Positions 1 through 7,645 of a DNA stretch of 16,264 nt are shown in pieces; the first letter of the stretch is position 1; every line of letters starts with the position of its first letter. The stretch lies in the NCBI GenBank assembly GCA_902491055.1, contig CABUGI010000038.1, positions 1-16,264 on the forward strand. Direction: 5' to 3'. The position numbers and the translations under genes are program-made. The notes beneath the pieces are model-generated. The model had not been told where the DNA came from and made no database searches. It saw only the letters and a program-made list of their open reading frames with translations. Source of the stretch: an uncultured Collinsella sp. (GTDB lineage Bacteria; Actinomycetota; Coriobacteriia; Coriobacteriales; Coriobacteriaceae).

Positions 1-1662
1 ATCGTCAACCGAGACCTTCATCATGGCTGCCAGTACGATCGAGCCGACCCATAGCGACAGAATCGTGTAGAACGGCGCCATGGCCGAACCGTAATTGCGA
101 ATCGGATAGACCGGCTTGCGGTCGAGCGCGACGGGGCCGGAAAGCGACACGGCCAGACCCTCGGGATCATTGCCGATCATCGTCTTGATCGTAGCGAGGT
201 CATCCGACATCAAGGCACCGTCGAGCTCGTCCTTAAACGCGCTGATCTTGTCCGACGCCTCACCCAGCTGATCGGAAGCCTTGTTGACCAGCTTTGCAGC
301 CTTGGAGAGGCCCTTTGCCAGCGAACCGGATGCGTCGGTCAGGCCGTCTACGGCGCTATCCAGATCGCCCGAGATGCCATCCAGCGAGTCCAGGATGCCT
401 GAAACCGTCTTCTTGAGCTCCTTTGCCTTGACCGAGAACGTGGAGTCGTAGTCGGACTTGGCGCCCGAAATGCCCGCCTTGGCATCGGCGATGGCCTGGT
501 CGACCTCGGCACGCGTGCTGTTGACCTCTGCCATGCTGTCAGAAAGGGACTTAGCAGTTGCCGTCAGGTCCTTGGCGTTGTTGCGATACTCCACCGCGAT
601 CCTGTTCAGCGATGTTGCCACAGACTTGAGGCTCTCCTGGAGCTTTTCGTCACTGACCTGCTCGGCAAAGCCGCGGAGCTGGTCGGCCGTGGCGTCGATA
701 TCGTCGGCACGTGTATTGAGCGCCGCCGCGGCATCGTTGAGCTGAGACACCGTAAGGTCAACATGCTGATTCGCGGCATCGAATGCCTTCGCAAGCTCGG
801 CGGACACGTTGTCGAACGAGCCAGCGCTTCCGTCAATCGCGGCGTTGATGGCGTCGTTGGCGGCCTTCAGCGCTTCTTTGGAATCGCTCATGCCGCTCTT
901 GGCGTGCTCCATCAACTGCTTGGTCGACTCATCGACCGTACCCGTCTGCTGGAGCAGACCGCCCGCCGACGTCAGCGAATCGGACGTGGAGCTCAAAATG
1001 CCCGCAAGCGACGTTGCGCTGGCCTGAACGTCCTGCAGGTCCTGGACCGAATCACCGAGCGTCGATGACAGGTTGGCGATAAAGTTGCTGACCTGGTCGG
1101 TGCTCATGTAATCGAGCAGGCTGGACACCGTCTTAAGACCGATGCTCGTAATGGTCTCGGTAAAAGTTTCGTTAACCTGGCTCTGAACGGCGCTCGAACC
1201 CTTCTCGGTCACGATCTGCGCGATGGCGTTGGCCTTCTGGTTCTCGTAAAACTCGATATCGGCGTGTTTCACGTCGGTCGAGAAAAGCGTCATCATGTCG
1301 GCGCTAAACGTTTTGGGGATAACGACGGCAGCATAGTACGCGCCCGACTTAACGCCCTCGATAGCTTTATCGCGATCGTTAAGCACGACCCAGTCGAAGT
1401 TCTCGTTGCCGCGCAGGGTGGCGGTTACGTTTTCGCCCACGTTGACCTCGACGGGAATCAGATCGCTCTCGTAGCCCTCGTCGGTGTTGACCACGGCGAT
1501 CTTAAGATTGCCGGTGTTGCCGTACGGATCCCAGCTGCCGGCGATGTTAAACCACGCGTACAGACACGGCACGATAATGAGGCCCATCACGACAATCAAG
1601 CCGATTACGGAGCGAGACACGTTTTGGACATCGCGCTTAAACAGATGCAGGATGTTCTTCAT
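1..1662 (-). CDS. YhgE/Pip family membrane protein (first paralogue, C-terminus beyond window)
   Basis: The 554 codons present start at an ATG at 1662 and run off the left edge. The N-terminus has a short basic stretch (MKNILHLFKRDVQ), a membrane segment at about residues 18-40 and the family motif YAWFNI..SWDPYGNT at 35-50. A long extracytoplasmic region rich in Ser, Ala, Asp and Leu follows (about 120-510), with heptad-like coiled-coil character. The next membrane segment begins near residue 535 (APFYTILSLWVG), where the window ends, so the C-terminal multi-spanning domain is missing only because of the edge. The YhgE/Pip family includes the Lactococcus phage infection protein, and it is related to the EsaA/YueB type VII secretion accessory proteins. 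Its cellular role here is not known. The ATG directly follows the TAA of the next gene, and an AGGAGGTGAG ribosome site lies inside that gene's last codons, so the two are translationally linked. Membrane topology and family are secure; function is not. Confidence 0.9.
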   Translation of the reverse strand, partial: MKNILHLFKRDVQNVSRSVIGLIVVMGLIIVPCLYAWFNIAGSWDPYGNTGNLKIAVVNTDEGYESDLIPVEVNVGENVTATLRGNENFDWVVLNDRDKAIEGVKSGAYYAAVVIPKTFSADMMTLFSTDVKHADIEFYENQKANAIAQIVTEKGSSAVQSQVNETFTETITSIGLKTVSSLLDYMSTDQVSNFIANLSSTLGDSVQDLQDVQASATSLAGILSSTSDSLTSAGGLLQQTGTVDESTKQLMEHAKSGMSDSKEALKAANDAINAAIDGSAGSFDNVSAELAKAFDAANQHVDLTVSQLNDAAAALNTRADDIDATADQLRGFAEQVSDEKLQESLKSVATSLNRIAVEYRNNAKDLTATAKSLSDSMAEVNSTRAEVDQAIADAKAGISGAKSDYDSTFSVKAKELKKTVSGILDSLDGISGDLDSAVDGLTDASGSLAKGLSKAAKLVNKASDQLGEASDKISAFKDELDGALMSDDLATIKTMIGNDPEGLAVSLSGPVALDRKPVYPIRNYGSAMAPFYTILSLWVGSIVLAAMMKVSVDD

Positions 1663-4443
1663 TTATGCCTCACCTCCTTTGGAGTGCTTGCCAAGCGCGG
1701 TGGTATCTCCATCATTTGTGGCTGTGCTGTCGCTGCCCTGAGATTTATGGTGCGAGCCGATATGCGGCAAGCGGCCCGTGGACTGATCGCCGCCCTTGGC
1801 ACCACGCTCGCTGGCGTTGAGGCCAAACATGTGGCGGGCGGCAGGAATGGCGGCCGTGTGCTCGCGCATCTCGCGACGCAGGTCCTCATCCGAAAGCGCC
1901 GAGATGCGCATCTGGGTATTGAGGCTCGCGCGGATATATTCGATATTGATAAGCCAGCCGCAGATGGCAATAACCGAGATGATCCAAATGACAAGCAGGA
2001 TGATCTTGCCGTTATTGTCGATATCGAGAACCGTCGACAGGACAAAGAGCAGGACCTGAACGCCCACCACGGCGGCAAAACCGCCCTTGATGTAGTACGG
2101 GTAGCGATGTTCAAAGGCGACCGCATGATCGAGCAGTTCGCGACGGTACGAATCGGAATCGAGCATGACACGCATGGCCGTGCGCAGCGAGTAGCGCTGG
2201 CGCGGCAGGTCGTTGGACTCGCAAATCATCATACCGGTCGTGGAAAGCTGTTTATCAAAGAGCAGGTTAAGGTTGAGCAGCAGCGGACGCAGCTGCAGAC
2301 CGATAAAGAGCGCCACGATCAAGAACACGCCCAGAATGCACAGGTTAAACAGGTAGTTGAACGAATACATGCCGCCGACCGTCTCGCGCAGCAGATTGAT
2401 GCCGTAGGTAAAGGGCAGCAGCGGGTGCAGCCACTGGAAGAAGCCTGGCATCATCTCGATGGGGTACATGCCCGACGAACCCGGGATCTGCACGATAACC
2501 AGAATGACGCCGATAGCCTTGCCGATATGCTTAAACGTGGTGGACAGCGCATAGATGATATTGACGTAGGTGAACGAGATGGCGATGCCGCCCAGCACGA
2601 ACAGCAGCGGGCTGACGCACTGCACGCCGATCACCAGATCGCCCACCGTAACGATGATGGCCTGCAACGCGCCCAGGATCACCAGGAGCAACCAGCGGCC
2701 AAAGTAGCCCTGACGCGCGGTAAAGCTGCCGATGCCTTCGCGGTCGACCTCGAGCTTGTAGATGGCGATGAGCACGTAGCCGCCCACCCACAGCGCCAGA
2801 TTGGTATAGAACGGGGCAATGCCCGAACCAAAGCTCTTGACCGGGTAAATTGACTTTGAGGTCAGCTCGACCGGAGATGCCATGAAGTCTGCAACATCAT
2901 CGACGTCGACGCCCATCAGGCCGGCCAGCTCGCCCATGGACTCGGAGGTCTGTAGCGCCGCGATGTCGTTGGCGGCGGTTGCGAGCTTGTCCTGGACCTT
3001 GGCAAGCGAGGCATCGGTCTGGGACAGCGTGGTCTTGGCCTGACCGAGCGTAGCGTTGAGTTGCGAAAGTGTACCGCGCGCACTTGCAATAGTAGGCGTG
3101 AGGCCAGACACGATTCCCGTCAGATCGCCCGAGACGGCGGCAAAGGAATCGAGCGCGCTCGAGGCCTTCGGCAGCGCGTTTTGGCCCAGACTTGTTTGGG
3201 CCTGGCCAAGGTTGGTCGCACCGGTCTGGATTGCGTTATTGATAGCGTCGCTGGCACCCGAAACAGCCGCGGCGTCATTCGCCATGGCGCTCGACTGCGC
3301 GGACAGACCGTCCTTGATGCTCTGCAACTTCTCGTTCTGCTCACGGAGCGTATTGATGGTCGATACAATGCGCGCGTCAATTTCCTCGGAACCTGTCGAC
3401 GTGTCATTGGCGAGAATCTCCAAGTGCCCGATAACGGCCTTATTGTGGTCGATCGTCGCTTGGAGAGACTCGAGCGAGTTGTCGATACGGGTGGTCGTAG
3501 ATGTGACCGTGCCCGTCAGCTTGCCGATGGCAGCGTTCGCGGAGGCCGACGTCTTGGTGAGCGCAAGGCTGCCTTCCGAGAGCGCTTTGGAGAGCGAGGC
3601 GATAGAGTTGCCCGCCGTGGTGCGAGCTTCACCCAGCAGGTCGTTGCCCTGGGAGATCGCCTGCGTCAGTGACGGCGCCTGACCCTGCATGCCAGCAAGT
3701 GCCGCATCAGCCGAGGCGATAGCGCCACTCGTCTTATCGATGGCGGCATTCATGTCGCCAATCGAATCGCGCACCTCGCCCAAGGTATCGGATGCCTCGG
3801 AGACAGAACTTGCCAACGAATCCTGGGTCTGGGTTGCCTTGTCCTTTAAATCGACTCCGGCATCCTTGGCAATGCTGGCAACGGTCTCGCCCACCGTGGA
3901 GACAAATTCCGAGTTGATCTGCTCCTCGATGGTGCTTGCGCCGGTGTCGGTAACCTTGGGCGCAATGGCGCTCTTCTTCTCATTGACGTAGTACGTAAGC
4001 TTGGGCTGATGGTAGTTACCGTCGAGCATCGAAACCAGGTTATCCGAGAAGTTCTTGGGGATTACGATGGCCGCATAGTACTCACCGCTCTCGACGCCCT
4101 CCTTGGCATCGGCCGCCGAATCGACGAAGGTCCAGCCCAGCTGATCGTTTTCCTTGAGCCGATCGACGACCTTATCGCCCGCGTTGAGCTCGCCCACCAG
4201 GTCGTTTTGGGTGCCCTGATCGTTGTTGGCGATGGCAATCTTGATACCCTGGGTGTTTCCGTACGGATCCCAGTTAGCCACGATGTTGTACCAGGCATAC
4301 AGCGAGGGAATAACGCACACGCCGAGGGTAACCACCAGGGCGACGGGGTTCAAAAGCAGTCGCTTAATGTCGCGCTTCAATATCGCAAAGGAGACCTTTG
4401 CATTGGATAGTTTGCTGCCGAGACTCACGCTTGGACCATCCAT
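1663..4443 (-). CDS. YhgE/Pip family membrane protein (second paralogue, full length, 926 aa)
   Basis: The N-terminal part has a membrane segment at about residues 32-55 and the motif YAWYNIVANWDPYGNT, closely matching the downstream paralogue. A long Ser/Ala/Thr-rich coiled-coil-like extracellular region spans about 190-490. A multi-spanning domain (about 530-735) starts at APFYTNLALWVGG and contains about six hydrophobic segments, including GSSGMYPIEMMPGFFQWLHP. This gene also has a C-terminal extension of about 170 residues: a basic amphipathic stretch, two more membrane segments (about 790-850), and a hydrophilic Ser/Gly/His-rich tail. The architecture is that of the YhgE/Pip family; the extension is an addition to the basic plan. 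It is the first gene of a two-gene unit with its own probable promoter. The ribosome site before the ATG at 4443 (ACGACAGG) is weak, so the start is less certain than the reading frame. Possible roles are envelope protein export or ABC-2-like membrane transport; neither can be decided from sequence. Confidence 0.92.
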   Translation of the reverse strand: MDGPSVSLGSKLSNAKVSFAILKRDIKRLLLNPVALVVTLGVCVIPSLYAWYNIVANWDPYGNTQGIKIAIANNDQGTQNDLVGELNAGDKVVDRLKENDQLGWTFVDSAADAKEGVESGEYYAAIVIPKNFSDNLVSMLDGNYHQPKLTYYVNEKKSAIAPKVTDTGASTIEEQINSEFVSTVGETVASIAKDAGVDLKDKATQTQDSLASSVSEASDTLGEVRDSIGDMNAAIDKTSGAIASADAALAGMQGQAPSLTQAISQGNDLLGEARTTAGNSIASLSKALSEGSLALTKTSASANAAIGKLTGTVTSTTTRIDNSLESLQATIDHNKAVIGHLEILANDTSTGSEEIDARIVSTINTLREQNEKLQSIKDGLSAQSSAMANDAAAVSGASDAINNAIQTGATNLGQAQTSLGQNALPKASSALDSFAAVSGDLTGIVSGLTPTIASARGTLSQLNATLGQAKTTLSQTDASLAKVQDKLATAANDIAALQTSESMGELAGLMGVDVDDVADFMASPVELTSKSIYPVKSFGSGIAPFYTNLALWVGGYVLIAIYKLEVDREGIGSFTARQGYFGRWLLLVILGALQAIIVTVGDLVIGVQCVSPLLFVLGGIAISFTYVNIIYALSTTFKHIGKAIGVILVIVQIPGSSGMYPIEMMPGFFQWLHPLLPFTYGINLLRETVGGMYSFNYLFNLCILGVFLIVALFIGLQLRPLLLNLNLLFDKQLSTTGMMICESNDLPRQRYSLRTAMRVMLDSDSYRRELLDHAVAFEHRYPYYIKGGFAAVVGVQVLLFVLSTVLDIDNNGKIILLVIWIISVIAICGWLINIEYIRASLNTQMRISALSDEDLRREMREHTAAIPAARHMFGLNASERGAKGGDQSTGRLPHIGSHHKSQGSDSTATNDGDTTALGKHSKGGEA

Positions 4444-4474
4444 CCTGTCGTTGAATCAAATCGTACTATCGACA

Positions 4475-4516
4475 ACCATTGTACGTAGGCGCTTTAGTGC
4501 CTCGCGGCACAATGGT
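4475..4516 (-). repeat. Inverted repeat in the leader of the YhgE/Pip operon
   Basis: Perfect 8-bp arms ACCATTGT (4475-4482) and ACAATGGT (4509-4516) enclose a second small hairpin, GTGCC-TCGC-GGCAC (4497-4510). It lies between the probable promoter and the start codon, so it would be in the 5' untranslated RNA if that promoter is right. It could be an operator or an RNA structure. Confidence 0.45.
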
Positions 4517-4535
4517 GCTGAGTTTTGCGGGTAGC

Positions 4536-4571
4536 AATATACTACGAAGATGAGTTAACGTACAGATGTAC
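4536..4571 (-). promoter_or_regulatory. Probable promoter of the YhgE/Pip operon with an overlapping operator-like palindrome
   Basis: On the minus strand a -10 candidate TATATT (4536-4541; five of six consensus bases) is preceded by a 17-bp spacer and a weak -35 candidate TGTACG (4559-4564). A near-palindrome, GTACA-GA-TGTAC (4560-4571), overlaps the -35. A repressor bound there would block polymerase. No regulator gene is adjacent, so the identity of any such protein is unknown. Confidence 0.4.
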
Positions 4572-4630
4572 AGTATCCTAAATTTCAGCAGGTCACAAAA
4601 CCACAACCCGCACAAATTAGCAATTCAAAT

Positions 4631-4684
4631 AGTCATCGGGGACGTTCTTAAACGACTAGTCAAACAAAAACGTCCCCAATGACT
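4631..4684. repeat. GGGGACGTT inverted-repeat element (54 bp)
   Basis: Two 16-bp arms, 4631-4646 and 4669-4684, are complementary with one mismatch (C4637 against A4678). Each contains AGTCAT plus GGGGACGTT or its complement. The 22-bp centre includes the palindrome GACTAGTC (4654-4661). There is no coding potential. It looks like a small non-autonomous or REP-type intergenic element; that class assignment is inference. Confidence 0.6.
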
Positions 4685-4727
4685 ACTTAGGACCACGGCA
4701 ACGTCGATGTTTTGGCAATGCCAGCGA

Positions 4728-4826
4728 GCGGGCGCCAGAGCGACAACTTGGCATGAAAAGAGGACGGCATAGACCTTCTGGTCATGCCGTCCTCTTTGAA
4801 TGACAAGTTGTCGCTCTGGCGCCCGC
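4728..4826. repeat. Long inverted repeat of 99 bp with 23-bp perfect outer arms
   Basis: Outer arms 4728-4750 and 4804-4826 are perfectly complementary over 23 bp, with the core GGGCGCCAGAGCGACAACTTG. Inside them, after a short mismatched interval, sits a second stem of 14 bp (4757-4770 with 4784-4797), then a bulged A, a GACC/GGTC stem and a TTCT loop. Transcribed from either strand, it would fold into one very stable rod. Confidence 0.8.
4755..4797. terminator. Probable bidirectional terminator (inner stem of the long inverted repeat)
   Basis: The stem AAAGAGGACGGCAT / ATGCCGTCCTCTTT has a small loop. On the minus strand it ends in CTCTTTTC, a short U tract, as needed to end transcription from htpG. 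It lies about 120 bp past the htpG stop, after two other hairpins that lack a U tract. Confidence 0.5.
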
Positions 4827-4841
4827 GCAGCGTCGACTGGT

Positions 4842-4863
4842 CCGCCGTTCGTTAGAACGGCGG
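4842..4863. repeat. Perfect 9-bp hairpin
   Basis: CCGCCGTTC and GAACGGCGG are separated by the tetranucleotide GTTA. No T-run follows on either strand, so it is not a typical intrinsic terminator. It is the middle hairpin of the repeated 10-mer plus hairpin arrangement. Confidence 0.65.
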
Positions 4864-4885
4864 AACTGAGGGCAGCGTCGAGCCG

Positions 4886-4911
4886 TTACGCGGTTTGGTA
4901 AAACCGCGTAA
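4886..4911. repeat. Perfect 11-bp hairpin just after htpG
   Basis: TTACGCGGTTT and AAACCGCGTAA flank a GGTA loop, beginning 9 nt after the htpG stop codon. The stem would cap the htpG transcript. On the minus strand it is followed by CGGCTCGACG rather than a U tract, so it may stabilise the mRNA end rather than terminate it. Confidence 0.65.
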
Positions 4912-4919
4912 ATACCTAA

Positions 4920-6944
4920 CTACATCAAGTTGCAAACAGCTGCTGCGAAGGCAACGGGGTCCTCGGGCAGAATGCCCTCGACCAGCAGGGCCTGGTCATA
5001 GAGCAAACCGGAGTACTGCTTGATCTTGTCGGCGTCGCCCGCCTTCTGAGCGGCGACGAGCTTGGAAAAGACCGGGTGCTTGGCGTTGAGCTCGAGCACG
5101 CGCTGGCTCTTGGGCATACCGTCGGGCGCGCCCTCGGGACCCTTCTGGAGCACCTTCTCCATCTCGAGCGAAAGCGGGCCCTCGGTGGTGATGCACGCGG
5201 GAGCATCGGTCAGGCGCGCAGAGACGGCAACCTTCTCGACCTTGTCGCCGAGTGCCTCCTTCATGGCGTTAAAGAGGTCCTCGTTCTCCTTGGTGGCGTC
5301 CTCGGCCTCCTTTTTCTCGTCCTCGGTCGCCAGGTCAAGATCACCGGTTGCGACGTTCTTGAGCTCCAGGTGACGATCCTCAACCTCGGGCTCGGCACCA
5401 TCGGCCACGGCCTTTTCGGCAGCCTCGCGGGCGGCATCGTCCTCGTAGATCTTGGGCATATCGGCGGCAACGTACTCACGCATAGCCTGGAAGGTGAACT
5501 CATCCACGTCCTGCGTCAGCAGCAGCACGTCATAGCCGCGGTCGAGCACGCCCTTCACCACGGGCATCTTAGCCAAGCGCTCACGCGAGTCGCCAGCGGC
5601 GTAGTAGATGGCCTTCTGATCCTCGGGCATGCCCTTGGCATACTCGGCCAGGGTAATCATCTTCTGTTCCTTGGCAGACCAGAACAGCAACAGGTCAGCG
5701 AGTTCATCGGCCTTCATGCCATAGCTCGAGTAGATGCCGTACTTAAGACCGCGACCAAAGTTCTCAAAGAACTTCTCGTAGGCCTCGCGGTCGTTGTCAC
5801 GCATATCCTCAAGGTCGGCGGTAATCTTCTTTTCCACGCGCTTGGCGATGGCCTTAAGCTGACGGTTCTGCTGCAACGTCTCACGCGAGATGTTGAGCGA
5901 CACGTCAGCAGAATCCACGACGCCGCGAACAAAGTTGTAGTAGTCGGGCAGCAGGTCGTCGCACTTCTCCATAATCAGCACGTTGGAGCTGTAGAGCGCC
6001 AGGCCCTTCTCGTAGTCCTTGCTGTACAGATCGAACGGCGCGCGGTCCGGCACAAACAGCAGGGCGTCATACTCGAGCGTGCCCTCGGCATGGAAGCTGA
6101 TGGTGCGCGCAGGATCGTCAAAGTCGTGGAACGTGGACTTGTAGAACTCGTCGTAGTCCTTCTGCTCGACATCGGAGCTGCGCTTTTTCCAGATCGGTGT
6201 CATTGAGTTGACGGTCTCGAGCTCCTGGTAGTCCTCGTACTCGGGCTTGTAATCGTCGCCGGCGTCCTCGGGCTTGGGTTTCTGGCGGCTCTTGGACACC
6301 ATCATCTGAATCGGGTAGCGCACATAGTTGCTGTACTGCTGAATCAGGCTCTTGAGGCCCCACTCGGTCAGGAAGCGATCGTAGGTCTCGGCCTCGCCGT
6401 CGGCATCGAGCTTCTCGTTCTCGCGCAGCGTCAGGATGACATCGGTACCGTGCTCGGCGCGCTCGCCGTTCTCGATGGTGTAGCCCTCAAGACCGTCGGA
6501 TTCCCACACATGGGCGACATCCTCGCCATAGGCGCGGCTGACGACCTTCACATGGCTGGCGACCATAAAGGCCGAGTAGAAGCCCACGCCAAACTGGCCG
6601 ATGATGTCGACATCCGAACCCTGCTGCTCGGCGTTCTCGGTCTTAAACTCCTCGGAGCCGGAATGAGCGATGGTGCCCAGATTGCGCTCGAGCTCCTCGG
6701 CGGTCATGCCAATGCCGTTATCCGAAATCGTGATGGTGCGGGCGTCCTTATCAAAGGAGACGCGAATGGCCAGGTCGCCCTGGTCGATCTTAACGCTCGG
6801 GTCCTGCAGGCTCTTAAAGTTGAGCTTGTCGACGGCGTCGCTCGCGTTAGAGATAAGCTCGCGCAGGAAGATTTCCTTATTGGTGTAGATGGAGTTGATC
6901 ATGAGGTCGAGCAGTTTTTTGCTCTCGGTCTTAAATTGACGCAT
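4920..6944 (-). CDS. htpG: Molecular chaperone HtpG (Hsp90 family)
   Basis: This is the cytosolic ATP-dependent Hsp90 homologue, which works as a homodimer in folding and stress protection. The 674 residues carry the GHKL ATPase motifs in order: ELISNASDA (about 29-37), the nucleotide-binding DNGIGM (75-80), TIAHSGS (91-97) and the lid/phosphate loop GQFGVGFYSAFMV (116-128). The middle domain contains the typical stretch with NISRETLQQNR, which holds the catalytic-loop arginine. A strongly acidic and Glu/Ala-rich linker (about 510-560) precedes the C-terminal dimerisation domain. It is somewhat longer than the E. coli protein (about 624 residues), mainly through that acidic segment. The ATG at 6944 has GAAAGGA eight bases upstream. 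It seems to be transcribed alone, with about 200 bp before it and hairpins after it. Confidence 0.97.
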   Translation of the reverse strand: MRQFKTESKKLLDLMINSIYTNKEIFLRELISNASDAVDKLNFKSLQDPSVKIDQGDLAIRVSFDKDARTITISDNGIGMTAEELERNLGTIAHSGSEEFKTENAEQQGSDVDIIGQFGVGFYSAFMVASHVKVVSRAYGEDVAHVWESDGLEGYTIENGERAEHGTDVILTLRENEKLDADGEAETYDRFLTEWGLKSLIQQYSNYVRYPIQMMVSKSRQKPKPEDAGDDYKPEYEDYQELETVNSMTPIWKKRSSDVEQKDYDEFYKSTFHDFDDPARTISFHAEGTLEYDALLFVPDRAPFDLYSKDYEKGLALYSSNVLIMEKCDDLLPDYYNFVRGVVDSADVSLNISRETLQQNRQLKAIAKRVEKKITADLEDMRDNDREAYEKFFENFGRGLKYGIYSSYGMKADELADLLLFWSAKEQKMITLAEYAKGMPEDQKAIYYAAGDSRERLAKMPVVKGVLDRGYDVLLLTQDVDEFTFQAMREYVAADMPKIYEDDAAREAAEKAVADGAEPEVEDRHLELKNVATGDLDLATEDEKKEAEDATKENEDLFNAMKEALGDKVEKVAVSARLTDAPACITTEGPLSLEMEKVLQKGPEGAPDGMPKSQRVLELNAKHPVFSKLVAAQKAGDADKIKQYSGLLYDQALLVEGILPEDPVAFAAAVCNLM

Positions 6945-7030
6945 GTGCAGTCCTTTCGCGCTACCCCCGCCCGCAAAAACGGCCCGGTCGCCCGAGCCGC
7001 ATCGCAGACCTGCTATGTTCAGACTTAGAT

Positions 7031-7082
7031 TTTATAACCCATTAGCGCGCATATATACATACGGAATCGAAAAACTGTATGT
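7031..7082 (-). promoter_or_regulatory. Possible htpG promoter
   Basis: The 200 bp between htpG and the upstream gene are AT-rich only at 7021-7082. There a TATAAA -10 candidate (7031-7036, minus strand) has a poor -35 candidate TGTATA (7054-7059) at 17 bp. Six-bp arms ACATAC (7057-7062) and GTATGT (7077-7082) flank this area. I see no CIRCE or HAIR heat-shock operator. Confidence 0.3.
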
Positions 7083-7110
7083 TGAAACGACCGTGCGGCG
7101 GATGCCAAGG

Positions 7111-7153
7111 AGTGTCCCCAGCTGCCGGCAGAAAAGGAACGTCCCTATCTGCC
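7111..7153. repeat. GTCCC-type intergenic repeat at the 3' end of the acetyltransferase gene
   Basis: Two imperfect direct copies, GTCCCCAGCTGCC (7114-7126) and GTCCCTATCTGCC (7141-7153), are separated by a segment that contains the end of the palindrome CTGCCGGCAG (7122-7131). The second copy contains the stop codon of the acetyltransferase gene. The GTCCC/GGGAC core resembles the element at 4631-4684. Confidence 0.45.
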
Positions 7154-7645
7154 ATCTACGCGCTTGGCCATCCAGACATGGGGCTGGCCCTCGTCTTCGT
7201 AATCTACCGGGGCGATTTGCGTGTAGCCCGCCTTTGCATAGAGCGGCAGCACGTATTCCTGCGCATGCAGCTTAATAAGCTTAGCGCCGGCATCGCGTGC
7301 ACACGAAGCACTGGTATCGACGATCGCACTCGCCAGTCCGCGACGACGCATAGCCGGCAGCACGGCGACGCGCCCCATAATGTAGGTCTCCCCCGCCACA
7401 ACGCCTTCGTCCATGTCGCATGCCGGCAACACCGGGGCCTCTGCGTCAGCCACGCGCTCAAGCTCTTCGGGAAACACGCGCGAGCAACCGGCAAGCTCGC
7501 CGTCTACATAGAGCGTCACATGAATGCAGTTCGGATCCTCGTCGATAGCGTCGAACTCATTCTCGTAGCCCTGCTCGTCCATAAAAACGACGCGGCGCAC
7601 CAACGCCGCGTCATCAAAGCATCCCGTCTTAAGTTGGATATCCAT
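7145..7645 (-). CDS. GNAT-family N-acetyltransferase, ElaA-like
   Basis: This is a 166-residue acetyl-CoA-dependent acetyltransferase whose acceptor is unknown. The GNAT acetyl-CoA site is visible as MGRVAVLPAMRRRGLASAIV (about 90-109), with the RxxGxA core. The C-terminal part (LHAQEYVLPLYAKAGY, then EGQPHVWM) matches the ElaA-type ending, in which an aromatic helix is followed by a G-x-PH-x-x-M strand. I place the start at the ATG at 7645 because GAAAGGG lies five bases before it. An in-frame ATG at 7663 would add six residues but has no ribosome site. The gene follows the cpsB-like gene by 39 nt in the same direction and is probably co-transcribed with it. Its stop codon falls inside a GTCCC-type repeat. 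Confidence 0.85.
   Translation of the reverse strand: MDIQLKTGCFDDAALVRRVVFMDEQGYENEFDAIDEDPNCIHVTLYVDGELAGCSRVFPEELERVADAEAPVLPACDMDEGVVAGETYIMGRVAVLPAMRRRGLASAIVDTSASCARDAGAKLIKLHAQEYVLPLYAKAGYTQIAPVDYEDEGQPHVWMAKRVDGR

Larger units (their letters stand above)
4698..4881. repeat. Three dispersed copies of the 10-mer GCARCGTCGA, each next to a short hairpin
   Basis: The copies are GCAACGTCGA at 4698-4707, and GCAGCGTCGA at 4827-4836 and 4872-4881. Each is followed after 4-5 nt by an inverted repeat: TGGCA-A-TGCCA (about 4713-4723), CCGCCGTTC-GTTA-GAACGGCGG (4842-4863) and TTACGCGGTTT-GGTA-AAACCGCGTAA (4886-4911). The hairpins differ in sequence, but the arrangement is the same. No function is known to me. 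Confidence 0.6.

Noticed and set aside
1264..2853. A 529-codon plus-strand open frame opposite the two YhgE/Pip genes
   Set aside because: It spans the junction of two real minus-strand genes, is rich in His, Asp and Gln without recognisable motifs, and has no ribosome site.
1..4443. A type VII secretion locus, because YhgE/Pip proteins relate to EsaA
   Set aside because: No WXG100 protein, EssC-type ATPase or LXG toxin gene is in the window.
4444..4919. A CRISPR array, tRNA or riboswitch in the hairpin-rich intergenic region
   Set aside because: There are no regularly spaced identical repeats with unique spacers, no cloverleaf, and no recognisable aptamer; the hairpins differ in sequence and size.
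5076..6206. A 376-codon plus-strand open frame opposite htpG
   Set aside because: It is antisense to a fully conserved htpG; its Leu/His/Val-rich product is the expected complement of that gene's codons.
6945..7144. A heat-shock operator (CIRCE or HAIR) upstream of htpG
   Set aside because: Neither TTAGCACTC-N9-GAGTGCTAA nor CTTGAGT-N7-ACTCAAG, nor a near match, is present.
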